This document shows positions 9,344 through 18,052 of a stretch of 64,000 bases of DNA, piece after piece. Where the stretch lies: the NCBI GenBank assembly GCA_965204545.1, contig CBDBFA010000003.1, forward strand, positions 1,798,001 through 1,862,000. The letters run 5' to 3'. The number at the start of each line of letters is the position of its first letter. The first letter of the stretch is position 1. This DNA comes from JAABVD01 sp965204545. GTDB taxonomy: Bacteria > Verrucomicrobiota > Verrucomicrobiia > Opitutales > UBA2995. The position numbers were made by a program, and so were the translations under genes. The notes beneath the pieces were generated by a model, which searched no databases, was not told where the DNA came from, and saw nothing but the letters and a program-made list of their open reading frames with translations.

Positions 9344-11299
9344 ATGAATAAACCCCTGCAACTGGACTCGGATCTCCTCGGGGTTTCGGACCTGTATAGA
9401 AAATATTATCTCGAGTACGCCTCCTACGTTATTCTCGACCGTGCCGTGCCCTCCATCCTGGACGGCCTGAAACCCGTGCAGCGGCGCATTCTGGCCACAA
9501 TGTTCAAATTGAACGATGGGCGGTTTCACAAAGTGGCCAGCATAGTGGGGGAAACCATGAAATTGCACCCGCACGGAGATGCGGCTATTTCAGATGCTCT
9601 CGTGCAGATCGCCCAGCGCAACTTGTTGATCGATACCCAAGGCAACTTCGGCGACCCCATTACCGGTGACCGGGCCGCCGCCAGCCGCTACATCGAAGCG
9701 CGTCTCTCCAAGTTCGCCCTCGCCGTGCTGTTCAACCCCAAGACCACTGAATTTCAAGACTCCTACGACGGCCGCAACAAGGAGCCGGTCGTTCTGCCCG
9801 CCAAGTTTCCCCTGGCTCTGGCCCAGGGCATCGAGGGCATCGCGGTGGGACTGGCCTGCAAGATCTTTCCTCACAACTTTATCGAACTGATCGACGCCTC
9901 CATCGCATTTCTGAGAGGCGAGGACTTCGAGTTGTATCCCGATTTCCCCTCCGGCGGAATGGCCGACGCATCCGAATACAACGACGGTCTTCGCGGGGGG
10001 CGCATTCGCCTGCGCGCCAGGATCGAGGTCCTCAGGGGACGCAAACTGGTCATCAGGGAAATTCCTTTCGGCACCACCACCGCCTCCCTCATCGATTCCA
10101 TCGTAAACGCTCGGGATAAAGGAAAAATCAAGTTCCAACGGATCGAAGATCACACCGCCGAAAAGGTGGAGATCCTCATTCAGGGGTCCGTCGGCATCGA
10201 TCCCCAGACCATGATCGACGCCCTCTATGCCTTTACCGATTGCGAAGTGTCGCTCGCGCCCAATTCCTGCATTATCGAAAACAACCGGCCGGAATTCCTG
10301 TCCGTAAAGGAATTGCTCCGGCGCTCGGTCCGGCGGACCAAGGCCTTGCTGAAGCTGGAGCTGCAAATCGAACTGAGGGAACTGCAGGAAAAGTGGCATC
10401 GCAGCAGCCTGGAAAAGATTTTCATCGAGAACAGGATTTACCGGGATATCGAGGAGAGCGCCACCTGGGAGAGCGTCATCGCCACCATAGACAGGGGTCT
10501 CAGACCCTTCCACCACCTGCTCCGGAGAACGGTTACCAGAGAGGACATCATTCGCCTGACCGAAATCAGAATTAAACGCATTTCCAGGTACGACGCGTTG
10601 CGGGCCGACGAGTATATCAAGGGCTTGGAAGACCGCATGAAGGTGGTAAACCGTCACCTGCGAAACCTGACCCGCTTCACCATACGATTCTACCATGCTC
10701 TGAAAAACGACTACGGCGAGGGCCGGGAACGCAAAACCCGGTTGACCTCATTCAGCCGCGTGGAAGCGGCTAAAGTGGCGGTGGCCAACGAAACCCTCTA
10801 CGTCAATCGCAAAGACGGATTTATCGGCACCGGGATGAAGCGGGAGGAGTCCGTTCTGAAATGTTCCCGGCTCGATCAAATCATCGCATTTACCCGTCAT
10901 GGAACCATGAAGGTGGTCAAGGTCGCCGATAAGGCGTTCATAGGGAAAAACATCATCTACCTGGCCGTTTTCAACCGGGATGACAAGTCGGTCTATTCCA
11001 TGATGTACCGCGATGGCAAACGGGGGGCTACCTATGCCAAGAAATTCCGCATCGGTGGAATTACCCGCGACAAGGAATACAACCTGACCAAATGCGCTCC
11101 GGGTTCCCGCGTTTTGTTTTTTTCGGTGGACAAGGACGAGACGGCCAGCCCGTTTGTCAACGTCTACCACAAGCCGATTCCCCGCCTTCGCAAATTGGTG
11201 GTTCCCTTCGACTTTGCCGATTTCACCCTCCGGAGCCGAGGCAGCCAGGGCAATATCGTCACCAAAAACGTCGTCCAACGCGTGGCGCGGGCCCGCTGA
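9344..11299 (+). CDS. parC: DNA topoisomerase IV subunit A, short C-terminal domain
   Basis: The DNA-breaking subunit partnered with ParE. Residues 25-480 form the winged-helix, tower and coiled-coil breakage-reunion core: DGLKPVQRRIL, KLHPHGDAAISDALV, and the catalytic tyrosine at about residue 116 in AASRYIEARLSKFA. The C-terminal beta-pinwheel (about residues 480-651) is short, with only about three to four blade-like strands such as KREESVLKCSRLDQIIAFTR, and no clear GyrA-box, so wrapping-type supercoiling is not expected. The gene overlaps nothing and lies three bases after parE. The total of 651 residues is at the short end for the family. Confidence 0.88.
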   Translation: MNKPLQLDSDLLGVSDLYRKYYLEYASYVILDRAVPSILDGLKPVQRRILATMFKLNDGRFHKVASIVGETMKLHPHGDAAISDALVQIAQRNLLIDTQGNFGDPITGDRAAASRYIEARLSKFALAVLFNPKTTEFQDSYDGRNKEPVVLPAKFPLALAQGIEGIAVGLACKIFPHNFIELIDASIAFLRGEDFELYPDFPSGGMADASEYNDGLRGGRIRLRARIEVLRGRKLVIREIPFGTTTASLIDSIVNARDKGKIKFQRIEDHTAEKVEILIQGSVGIDPQTMIDALYAFTDCEVSLAPNSCIIENNRPEFLSVKELLRRSVRRTKALLKLELQIELRELQEKWHRSSLEKIFIENRIYRDIEESATWESVIATIDRGLRPFHHLLRRTVTREDIIRLTEIRIKRISRYDALRADEYIKGLEDRMKVVNRHLRNLTRFTIRFYHALKNDYGEGRERKTRLTSFSRVEAAKVAVANETLYVNRKDGFIGTGMKREESVLKCSRLDQIIAFTRHGTMKVVKVADKAFIGKNIIYLAVFNRDDKSVYSMMYRDGKRGATYAKKFRIGGITRDKEYNLTKCAPGSRVLFFSVDKDETASPFVNVYHKPIPRLRKLVVPFDFADFTLRSRGSQGNIVTKNVVQRVARAR

Positions 11300-11365
11300 T
11301 AGTGCGAAAATGGACTGGCCTTGCCCGCAGGCAGGTCCTAGGGTTCGGCCTTTCTCAGTCCTTCC

Positions 11366-12553
11366 ATGAGGTTTCGGTTACTCAGCATTTTCCTCGCCTC
11401 CCTCCTGGGGACCGCCTCCCTTAGAGCCGATTTCGAGTTCTTTATCGAGACACCGGAGGGCCAGCCTTTTTCCAACAGGGTGGCGTTTGAATTTCTCAGC
11501 AATTACGCGACCCTGGCCTGGTACCTCTATTCCGACGCGGTCAGGTCCGCCGTGCATTTCAACATGGCCGTCTACCGGTTCCGCAAGGAGCCCGGCGCCG
11601 AAACTTTCGAGGCAGCCAAAACGGCCTGGGTGGAAGCCCGCAAGGTTTACGGGCGCACCGAGGTTTACCGGTTTTCCGAGGGACCCATAGACAATCTGGA
11701 ACTCGAAATCCTCATTAACGCTTGGCCCATCGACGAGAGTTACATCGACTACACGCGCGATGATCCCCTCTCCGGCATCGTGAACCGGCCCGAAATGTTA
11801 CCCGAAATTACCAGTCTGGGATTGAGGAGACTGAACCAAACCGGGGGCGAAGCCAATGTTTCAACCGGCTGGCACGCCATTGAATTCCTGCTTTGGGGGC
11901 AGGACCACTTTGCCGATGGACCGGGGCGGAGGGAATGGACCGATTATACCACCGCTCCCAATGCCGATCGACGCATGGCCTACCTGGTGTCCTCGACCGA
12001 ACTCCTGCGCATCCAATTGGTGGCGGTCGCCGAGGAATGGAGCCTTTCCAATTACGACAACCACACCGGTGACTTTTTCCTGAAGCGCCCGATTACCCTG
12101 ATAAAGCAGATCATGCGGGGCGTGACGTCCTTGGCGGGCCGGGAATTGGCCGCGGAACGCATGTCCCTGGCCCTGCGGTCCAAATCCCAGGAGGACGAAC
12201 ACTCCTGCTTCAGCGATACGACCCACCTGGATCTCATTGCCAACGTCGAGGGCATCGAAGCTATTCTCACTGGCGAATTCGATCCCGTCTTCGCCCCTCC
12301 CGTGGCGGGGAAGGGACTGCTGGATTTAATCGCCGATGCCGACCCGGCCGCAGCCGAGGCGGTACGGGAGAAATTCGCCGTGGTTAAGGAAAGAGTGGGA
12401 GCCATCGATCCCCCTTTCGATCAAGCCATCATGGCGGAGGAAAATGCTCCCGCCTATCAAAAAGTGAAAGCTTCCGTTCAAGCCTTATGGGCTTTGGTCT
12501 ATGCCCTGGCCGACGCCACTGAAATCCTCCAACTCGATGTAAAGCGAGGGTAG
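11366..12553 (+). CDS. Imelysin family (M75) periplasmic protein
   Basis: A 395-residue exported protein with a signal peptide (MRFRLLSIFLASLLGTASLRA, cleaved before DFEFF). The imelysin/EfeO-like signature GWHAIEFLLWGQD lies near residue 169 and includes the HxxE pair of this fold. A second conserved block is SLALRSKSQEDEHSCFSD. Imelysin-like proteins are helical-bundle periplasmic proteins linked to iron uptake; true peptidase activity is disputed in the family. It is followed by a di-heme oxidoreductase gene, a common genomic pair, which supports a shared role in iron or redox metabolism. Confidence 0.82.
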   Translation: MRFRLLSIFLASLLGTASLRADFEFFIETPEGQPFSNRVAFEFLSNYATLAWYLYSDAVRSAVHFNMAVYRFRKEPGAETFEAAKTAWVEARKVYGRTEVYRFSEGPIDNLELEILINAWPIDESYIDYTRDDPLSGIVNRPEMLPEITSLGLRRLNQTGGEANVSTGWHAIEFLLWGQDHFADGPGRREWTDYTTAPNADRRMAYLVSSTELLRIQLVAVAEEWSLSNYDNHTGDFFLKRPITLIKQIMRGVTSLAGRELAAERMSLALRSKSQEDEHSCFSDTTHLDLIANVEGIEAILTGEFDPVFAPPVAGKGLLDLIADADPAAAEAVREKFAVVKERVGAIDPPFDQAIMAEENAPAYQKVKASVQALWALVYALADATEILQLDVKRG

Positions 12554-12812
12554 GAGTAGTGGAATCATGGAATGGTGGAATGGGGGAGTGTTGGAATGGT
12601 GGATCTCTCGCAAAGCTCGCTAAGAGGCGCCGTCCTCCTTCGCCCGTTGGGACTACGGCGTGACAGGGATGGCGCCTTTTAGGAATTTAGAATTAGGAAT
12701 TAGGAATTAACGGAGGGGGGACAAGTTCGCAAAGCTCACGAATTACTGCACAGCGCAGGACAGGTGAACAGGATGGACAGGAGATTAATTTAACAACGTT
12801 CCTTTCAGTCAC
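12554..12812. other. Gap filled with dispersed intergenic repeats
   Basis: No gene seen. From left to right it has GGAATGGTGGAATGG simple repeats, the CTCGCAAAGCTCGC / CCTTCGCCCGTTGGGACTAC dispersed motif (12605-12680), a run of TAGGAATT repeats, and the start of the hairpin family C element that continues into the next reading frame. Confidence 0.6.
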
Positions 12813-14246
12813 TTGATCCGGCTTCGCCGGAACAGGATCGCTTTGCGAACAAGAAATTTTTTTGCGACTCTTGTGCTTTTTGTGGTTCCCTTATCCGTGC
12901 TTGCCCTGATCTTCATTAACCTCCTCGGTTTGACGGCGGTGGCCGAGGAGGATCGGTCCGGCGGCGATGCGACCGTATTCAACCGGTCCAGTCTCGCTTT
13001 CAGCCTGCCCGCGGATAACCTGCCCCTGGGGGATCTCCCGCGGTTTTTTGCCGGCAACGCCTTTTTCAACACCAATTGGGTGTCCGCTTCCTCAACCGTG
13101 GATGGGCGGGATGGCCTGGGCCCCCTCTTCAATGCGCGATCCTGCTCAACCTGCCACTTTAAGGACGGCCGGGGACGGCCCCCGTCTCCCGGGGAGATCC
13201 CCACGGGGCTCATATTTCGCCTCAGCATTCCCGGCCGAGGGGAAAAGGGAGACCCCCTGGCCGATCCGGTTTATGGAAACCAGGTTAGCGTTCGGGCCCT
13301 GCCGGGGCAAAATCCGGAGGCTCGGATAACCGTGCGCTTGGAAGAGATTTCCGGCGTTTATCCGGACGGAAAGCCCTATTCGCTGTTGAAACCCCACTAT
13401 GCCTTTGAAGATTGGGGATATGGGGAGCCGCATCGGGAATTGCAATTTTCCCCGCGGGTGGCCTCCCCGGTTTTCGGGCTCGGATTGCTGGATGCCATAA
13501 GTAAAACGGATCTGGAACAACGAGCCGATCCCGAGGATAGGGATGGCGATGGCATATCGGGAAGGATTAACCGGGTCTGGAGCCCAAGCAGAAATAGCGA
13601 GGAACTCGGCCGTTATGGTTGGAAAGCCAATAAAGCCGAACTCATCGACCAGGTTGCCGCCGCCTTTGTCGGCGATATCGGAATAACCACCCGTCTTTTC
13701 CCTGAGGAAAATCACAGCGCGACCCAGGAACCTACCGGCCCGGTCCCAAACTCCGAATCGCCCGAACTTGCCGACCGGGATCTCGAAGACCTCGTATTTT
13801 ACTTGAAGACTTTGGGGGTTCCAGCCAGTCGCATCGACTCCGCGGAGAAATTTAATCAGGGAAAAGCCCTCTTCGAATCGGCTCGATGCTCGTCCTGCCA
13901 CATACCGGAAATAACCACCGATGCCCAATATCCCATCCCCGCCCTGGCCGGGCAGACCATTCGCCCTTACACGGACCTGTTGTTGCACGACATGGGGGAG
14001 GCCCTGTCCGACGGAAGAAGGGATTTTCAGGCCACCGAACGGGAGTGGCGCACTCCCCCCCTTTGGGGCATTGGTTTGTTGCCAACGGTAAATGGGCATT
14101 CCCGTCTCCTCCACGACGGAAGGGCTCGCAACGTGGAAGAAGCCATTCTTTGGCACGGCGGGGAAGCGGAAAGAAGTAAAGGCGCCTTCAAGGCCATGTC
14201 GGCGGAAAACCGACAACTCCTCATTGCCTTCGTAGAATCGCTCTAG
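12813..14246 (+). CDS. Di-heme oxidoreductase (DUF1111) family c-type cytochrome
   Basis: A 477-residue periplasmic electron-transfer protein of the di-heme thiol-oxidoreductase-like family. Two c-type haem sites are visible: CSTCH at about residues 111-115 and CSSCH at about 358-362. A single hydrophobic segment (TLVLFVVPLSVLALIFINLL) acts as signal anchor. The longest frame begins at TTG 12813, but the first 12 codons are made of repeat family C hairpin sequence; true initiation is probably downstream, at TTG 12843 or GTG 12873. No ribosome binding site is visible for any of them. It lies downstream of the imelysin gene, its usual partner. Repeat A copy 3 begins two bases past the stop region. 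Confidence 0.82.
   Translation: MIRLRRNRIALRTRNFFATLVLFVVPLSVLALIFINLLGLTAVAEEDRSGGDATVFNRSSLAFSLPADNLPLGDLPRFFAGNAFFNTNWVSASSTVDGRDGLGPLFNARSCSTCHFKDGRGRPPSPGEIPTGLIFRLSIPGRGEKGDPLADPVYGNQVSVRALPGQNPEARITVRLEEISGVYPDGKPYSLLKPHYAFEDWGYGEPHRELQFSPRVASPVFGLGLLDAISKTDLEQRADPEDRDGDGISGRINRVWSPSRNSEELGRYGWKANKAELIDQVAAAFVGDIGITTRLFPEENHSATQEPTGPVPNSESPELADRDLEDLVFYLKTLGVPASRIDSAEKFNQGKALFESARCSSCHIPEITTDAQYPIPALAGQTIRPYTDLLLHDMGEALSDGRRDFQATEREWRTPPLWGIGLLPTVNGHSRLLHDGRARNVEEAILWHGGEAERSKGAFKAMSAENRQLLIAFVESL
12817..12848 (+). repeat. Hairpin repeat family C, copy 1
   Basis: Two adjacent stem-loops, TCCGGC-TTC-GCCGGA and TCGC-TTT-GCGA, preceded by the conserved leader AACAACGTTCCTTTCAG. This copy overlaps the annotated N-terminus of the di-heme protein. 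Confidence 0.8.
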
Positions 14247-14247
14247 G

Positions 14248-14347
14248 AAAAGGGGTCAAACGCAAAATGTTAAAATCTGATTGGTTCGCTTCAGTTATTC
14301 AGGTGAAACTAGAAGACGATGTTAACATTTTGCGTTTGACCCCTTTT
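14248..14347. repeat. Repeat family A, copy 3
   Basis: A complete 100-bp palindrome starting just after the TAG of the di-heme gene and ending 26 bp before the FMN reductase start. The right arm runs into TTTTCTTTT, so it could terminate transcription. Confidence 0.9.
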
Positions 14348-14373
14348 CTTTTCCGCCCTCTTTTGCTCGGATC

Positions 14374-14901
14374 ATGCCAAAATTTGTTTTCTTCTGCGCT
14401 ACTAACAGAACAAACCTGGAATTGGCCAAGCTCCTGATGGGATGGGCGGAAGAAACCGGCGCGGAAACGGAAATCGTCCAGTTGGAAGATCTGAACATCC
14501 CCCTCTTCACCCCGATTGTCCAACAGGCCGGTATTCCCCGGGAAGCGGGTATGCTGAATCGAAAACTAATTGAATCCGACGCGCTGATATTGCTGGCCCC
14601 GGAATACAATGGCAGCATCCCGCCCGTGGTAACCAACGCCATCGCTTGGATGAGCGTGGCCGGTTCGGATTTTCGTGCTGCCTTCAACGGGAGATTCGCC
14701 GTGGTGGGCAGCAGCAGCGCCGGAACCGGATTCAAGGTAATCGAAGCCATGCGGTCTCAACTGAATCATTTGGGGATGATCGTTCTGGCCCGTTGCTTTC
14801 TGAGTAATTCCCATAAAAAACAGGACCCCGATTCGGCCCGCGCCATCTTCAGGCAACTGATCGCCTTGGTCAGAAAAAAGGGGTCAAACGCAAAATGTTA
14901 A
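14374..14901 (+). CDS. NAD(P)H-dependent FMN reductase
   Basis: A 175-residue flavodoxin-like oxidoreductase of the NADPH-dependent FMN reductase family. Recognisable are the N-terminal beta-strand and phosphate loop (FVFFCATNRTNLELAKLL) and the family signature LLAPEYNGSIPPVVTNAIAW. The protein ends RKKGSNAKC-stop, and the last eight codons plus TAA are the left arm of repeat A copy 4, so the native end has been overwritten. It is convergent with the dehydrogenase gene, which ends the same way from the other arm. The physiological substrate is unknown; quinone, azo or metal reduction are all known in the family. Confidence 0.82.
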   Translation: MPKFVFFCATNRTNLELAKLLMGWAEETGAETEIVQLEDLNIPLFTPIVQQAGIPREAGMLNRKLIESDALILLAPEYNGSIPPVVTNAIAWMSVAGSDFRAAFNGRFAVVGSSSAGTGFKVIEAMRSQLNHLGMIVLARCFLSNSHKKQDPDSARAIFRQLIALVRKKGSNAKC

Positions 14902-14975
14902 TATCGCCTTCTAGTTTCACCTGAATAACTGAAGCGAACCAATCAGATTTTAACATTTTGCGTTTGACCCCTTTT
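14876..14975. repeat. Repeat family A, copy 4: shared tail of two convergent genes
   Basis: A 100-bp palindrome in inverted orientation relative to copies 1, 3 and 5. The left arm encodes KKGSNAKC-stop for the FMN reductase; the right arm, read on the minus strand, encodes KGSNAKC-stop for the dehydrogenase. It is placed as a bidirectional terminator. Confidence 0.92.
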
Positions 14976-15966
14976 CTTTTCGTTCGATCAGAACATCCTC
15001 ATTTACCAGGTTGGGATAGGGTAGCCCCTTGATAAAGGCCTCTATGTTATCGGCGACCATCATTCCCATCCGGTTCCTCGTTCCAATGGTTCCACTGCCC
15101 AAGTGGGGAGTGAGAACGACATTTTCCAATTTGAGAAGCCCGGCCTCCACCTCCGGCTCATTTTCGAAGACGTCCAGTCCCGCCCCGGCGATTTTTCCCT
15201 CGCGCAAGGCATCGACCAGAGCCTTCTCATCCACCACCGGTCCGCGGGTGGTGTTGACCAGGTAGGCGGACGGTTTCATCAAATCCAGTTCCCGATAGGA
15301 AATCAAATGCGTCGTCTCCGCCGTCAATGCGACGTGGAGGGAAAGGTAATCCGCTTCCCGGATCAGATCGTCCTGCTCATAATACTCTATTCCCAAGTCC
15401 TTCTCCTGCTGCGGGCTGAGTCGGGTTCGGTTCCAGTAAATGACGCGCATGGAAAATCCTTCGGCCCGGGGGACCATGGCTTTCCCGATATTGCCCATGC
15501 CGATGATACCCAGAGTGGAGCCGGCCATATCGCCCCCCAGGAGCTGCAACGGACCCCAGCCCTTCCAGGCTCCGGCCCGTATCATGCGATCGCCTTCGCC
15601 GATTCTGCGGGTTGCATTGAGGAGCAAGGCCCAGGCAATGTCCGCCGTCGCATCGGCCAGCACCCCGGGAGTATTGGTCAGTGCAATGCCCAACCTGGTG
15701 GCGGTTTCGACCGCGATATTGTTGTAACCCACCCCGAAATTGGCAATCAGCTTTAGTTTGGAGGCAGATTCCAGGACTTCCGCGTCGATATCGTCCGGAC
15801 CGCTCGGAACGAGGATAACGGTATCCCCTAGCGCCGCGATCAATTCCTCCCGCGTAGCAGTGCGGTCCGCTGGATTTATGGTCACGTCACAGAGGGACCG
15901 CAGGCGCCCCAGCACCCTGGGAACCATGGTTCGGGTCAGGTAAGCTTTGGGTAAGGAATCCGTCAT
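14950..15966 (-). CDS. D-isomer-specific 2-hydroxyacid dehydrogenase (glyoxylate reductase-like)
   Basis: A 338-residue NAD(P)-dependent reductase of 2-ketoacids such as glyoxylate or hydroxypyruvate. Visible features are the Rossmann motif LGIIGMGNIGK, the catalytic Arg in NTTRGPVVDEKAL, the Glu in DVFENEP and the His in LTPHLGSGT, all in the order expected. The protein ends ERKEKGSNAKC, with the last residues and the stop supplied by repeat A copy 4. A further copy of the repeat (copy 5) starts 57 bp upstream of its start codon, so transcription from the MsrA side is likely insulated. The exact substrate cannot be read from the sequence. Confidence 0.87.
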   Translation of the reverse strand: MTDSLPKAYLTRTMVPRVLGRLRSLCDVTINPADRTATREELIAALGDTVILVPSGPDDIDAEVLESASKLKLIANFGVGYNNIAVETATRLGIALTNTPGVLADATADIAWALLLNATRRIGEGDRMIRAGAWKGWGPLQLLGGDMAGSTLGIIGMGNIGKAMVPRAEGFSMRVIYWNRTRLSPQQEKDLGIEYYEQDDLIREADYLSLHVALTAETTHLISYRELDLMKPSAYLVNTTRGPVVDEKALVDALREGKIAGAGLDVFENEPEVEAGLLKLENVVLTPHLGSGTIGTRNRMGMMVADNIEAFIKGLPYPNLVNEDVLIERKEKGSNAKC

Positions 15967-16022
15967 GCCACAGCTGGGAGAGGCTCCATAAACTCGCCCA
16001 AGAAAAGAAGATTCCCAAGCAA

Positions 16023-16122
16023 AAAAGGGGTCAAACGCAAAATGTTAACATCTGATTGGTTCGCTTCAGTCATTCAGGTGAAACTAGAAGGCGATGTTAA
16101 CATTTTGCGTTTGACCCCTTTT
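16023..16122. repeat. Repeat family A, copy 5
   Basis: A complete 100-bp palindrome between the dehydrogenase start and the MsrA end. Its right arm, read on the minus strand, provides the KGSNAKC tail and stop of MsrA. Confidence 0.92.
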
Positions 16123-16645
16123 CCTTCATCAGTTTCTCCAACTTGGGCCGGATGACATAGGCGCAGTAAGCCTGGTCAGGATTTCTTCGGTAATAGTCCT
16201 GGTGATACACCTCGGCCGGGAAAAAGGTTGGCAAGGGCACGATTTGGGTGACGATTTTGCACTCGAACCCGGCCTGTGCCGCCTGGCGGGATGTCAGCGC
16301 GGCATCGCGCTGGGCCTCGTCGTGGTATAAAATGATGCTGCGGTATTGGGGCCCCACGTCGTTGCCCTGACGATTCGGGGTGGTTGGATCGTGCGCCCGC
16401 CAGAATAAATCGAGCAGGTCCTCAAAGGAAGTCAGTTCCGGATCATAGGTGATTTGGATCACCTCGGCATGCCCGGTCTGGCCCCGGCAAACACTCTGAT
16501 AGTTCGGTTGCGGATCGTGCCCTCCAGCGTAACCCGAGACCACCTTCTTCACCCCGGGCTGTTGCAGGTAGACGGCCTCCAAACACCAGAAACACCCGCC
16601 GCCGAGGGTGGCAATCTCCCATTTTATGCCTTCTTTTTCAATCAT
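16097..16645 (-). CDS. msrA: Peptide-methionine (S)-S-oxide reductase
   Basis: Repairs methionine-S-sulfoxide in proteins using thioredoxin. It is 182 residues, normal for MsrA. The catalytic motif GGGCFWCLEAV is at residues 15-25, followed by VVSGYAGG and the substrate-binding block GQTGHAEVIQITYDP. The ending KEKGSNAKC and the TAA come from repeat A copy 5. No MsrB domain is fused, and no resolving-Cys C-terminal extension remains; the repeat may have replaced one, although its terminal cysteine is a notable coincidence. It starts at ATG 16645. Confidence 0.93.
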   Translation of the reverse strand: MIEKEGIKWEIATLGGGCFWCLEAVYLQQPGVKKVVSGYAGGHDPQPNYQSVCRGQTGHAEVIQITYDPELTSFEDLLDLFWRAHDPTTPNRQGNDVGPQYRSIILYHDEAQRDAALTSRQAAQAGFECKIVTQIVPLPTFFPAEVYHQDYYRRNPDQAYCAYVIRPKLEKLMKEKGSNAKC

Positions 16646-16987
16646 CTTGAAACGCTCTTGGCGTTCTTCCCGAGAGTCAATTCCTCATCTGTGGCTGGAT
16701 GGCTCCTCTGGATTACCTCTCGCCAAGATCGCAAAAGCCGCAAAGGGATCCGGCTTCGCCATGCAGGTCTACGGCGTGGTGGGGGACAGGAATGTCCCCC
16801 CTCCGTTTTTATTCTCTGTGCCCTCTGAGTTCTCTGCCGTGCCGTGCGGAGCCTCCTTTAGGCAAAGCATGGTGGCTATTCCCCGCGCCCTTGGGCGCTT
16901 TCCCCTCCCTCTTTGCGCTCCTTTGCGTTTTTCGCGAGAGTCATCTCCCCATTCTCCCTCTCTCTGTGCTCTCTGTGTCCTCTGTGG
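16646..16987. other. Gap with dispersed repeats
   Basis: No gene seen. It contains a partial hairpin C motif (GATCCGGCTTCGCC, 16748-16761), GGGGGACAGGAATGTCCCCC, itself a perfect short palindrome (about 16781-16800), and CTCTGTGTCCTCTGTGGTTAATC at the right end. Confidence 0.6.
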
Positions 16988-17539
16988 TTAATCCTCCAAA
17001 CCATAACTTTCCAAGCGCCGGTAGATCGGGCCCCGGGAGCCGAGTTCGCTCGAATAGATTCCAAATTGTTCCACCCGAAAGGGAGCGGTTTCCAGGGCTC
17101 CGCACTTCTTTATCAAATTGTGCACGGCAGCCGGCGCCACCCCCTTGCACCGGGCCAGGGTGACGTGGGGCCGAAAAACGCGGCGATCCGGTTCAATTCC
17201 GCAGCCGTAGAGAACATCGTTCACCCTTTTGTGCAATTGAAACAAATGGGGGTGGGCGTTGCCCAGTCCGGCCCAGAGCACTGCCGGTTTGCCCCGCCGC
17301 GGAAAAACTCCCAGTCCCGATACTCCCAGGAGAAACCGCCCCACCCGTATGGAGCGAAGGGCTTCGCGAATCGGGTCGATCTGTTCCGGGTCGGTATCCC
17401 CGATAAACTTGAGGGTGAGGTGGATATTCCTTGCCCTGACCCAGTTCAAGCCGGGCATTTCCCTTTCCAGTTCCGCCAATCGTTGCCGCACGAATTCCGG
17501 AACCGGAATCGCCACAAACAACCGAACCGAATCACCCAT
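16988..17539 (-). CDS. thpR: RNA 2',3'-cyclic phosphodiesterase
   Basis: A 183-residue member of the 2H phosphoesterase (LigT/ThpR) family that opens 2',3'-cyclic phosphate ends of RNA. Both defining HxTx motifs are present: HLTLKF at residue 40 and HVTLAR at residue 125. The start MGDSVRLFVAIPVPEF matches the family N-terminus, so ATG 17539 is likely right. Its stop coincides with the dispersed CTCTGTGGTTAATC repeat, so the last residues (YGLED) may be repeat-shaped too. No operon partner is visible. Confidence 0.88.
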   Translation of the reverse strand: MGDSVRLFVAIPVPEFVRQRLAELEREMPGLNWVRARNIHLTLKFIGDTDPEQIDPIREALRSIRVGRFLLGVSGLGVFPRRGKPAVLWAGLGNAHPHLFQLHKRVNDVLYGCGIEPDRRVFRPHVTLARCKGVAPAAVHNLIKKCGALETAPFRVEQFGIYSSELGSRGPIYRRLESYGLED

Positions 17540-18052
17540 GCCCGCATTCCAGAGGCGCAGCCAAGAAGGTCAAATAAATCAGTTGTCAGTGGCGCCTTTT
17601 GGATTAACCACAGAGGACACAGAGAGCACAGAGTTGGAGGAAGAAGGGAAGAAAATGAACCACGGATTATACGGATAGGCACGGATGATTAATTTAACAA
17701 CGCTTCCTTTGGTCGCTTGATCTGCTTTCAGCAGAACAGGATCGCTTCGCGAAAAGGAATTGTGGAGAGAGAATAACCACAGAGAGCAAAGAGGATAAGA
17801 GATGCTGAGATTCCGAGGTACTGAGATGCTGAGAAAAAGAGGATTCACCGCGGATTAGAAACCAGCATCTAGCAATTAGCCACAAAAAGCACAAAAACAC
17901 AAAAGCACCCAGGTCACGAACCAGCAACCAGCATCGAGCATCCAGAAATTGCCTCTCGCAAAGAGCGCCAAGGTTAAAAAAACCAGCATCTAGTATCTAG
18001 CATCGAGCATCAAGCACCGAGAGCCTTTTCTTCAGCCTTCAACCTTTAGCCT
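17540..18052. other. 513-bp gap of mixed dispersed repeats
   Basis: No gene seen. It holds ACCACAGAGGACACAGAG motifs (17608-17632), hairpin family C copy 2 (17693-17757), AACCAGCATCTAGCATC repeats (17858-17945 and 17978-18016) and a TTCAGCCTTTAGCC tract (18030-18066) that runs into the stop of arsC. Confidence 0.65.
17721..17752 (+). repeat. Hairpin repeat family C, copy 2 (covarying stem)
   Basis: The first stem is TCTGCT-TTC-AGCAGA instead of TCCGGC-TTC-GCCGGA: changes on one side are matched on the other. The second stem, TCGC-TTC-GCGA, is conserved. Confidence 0.82.
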
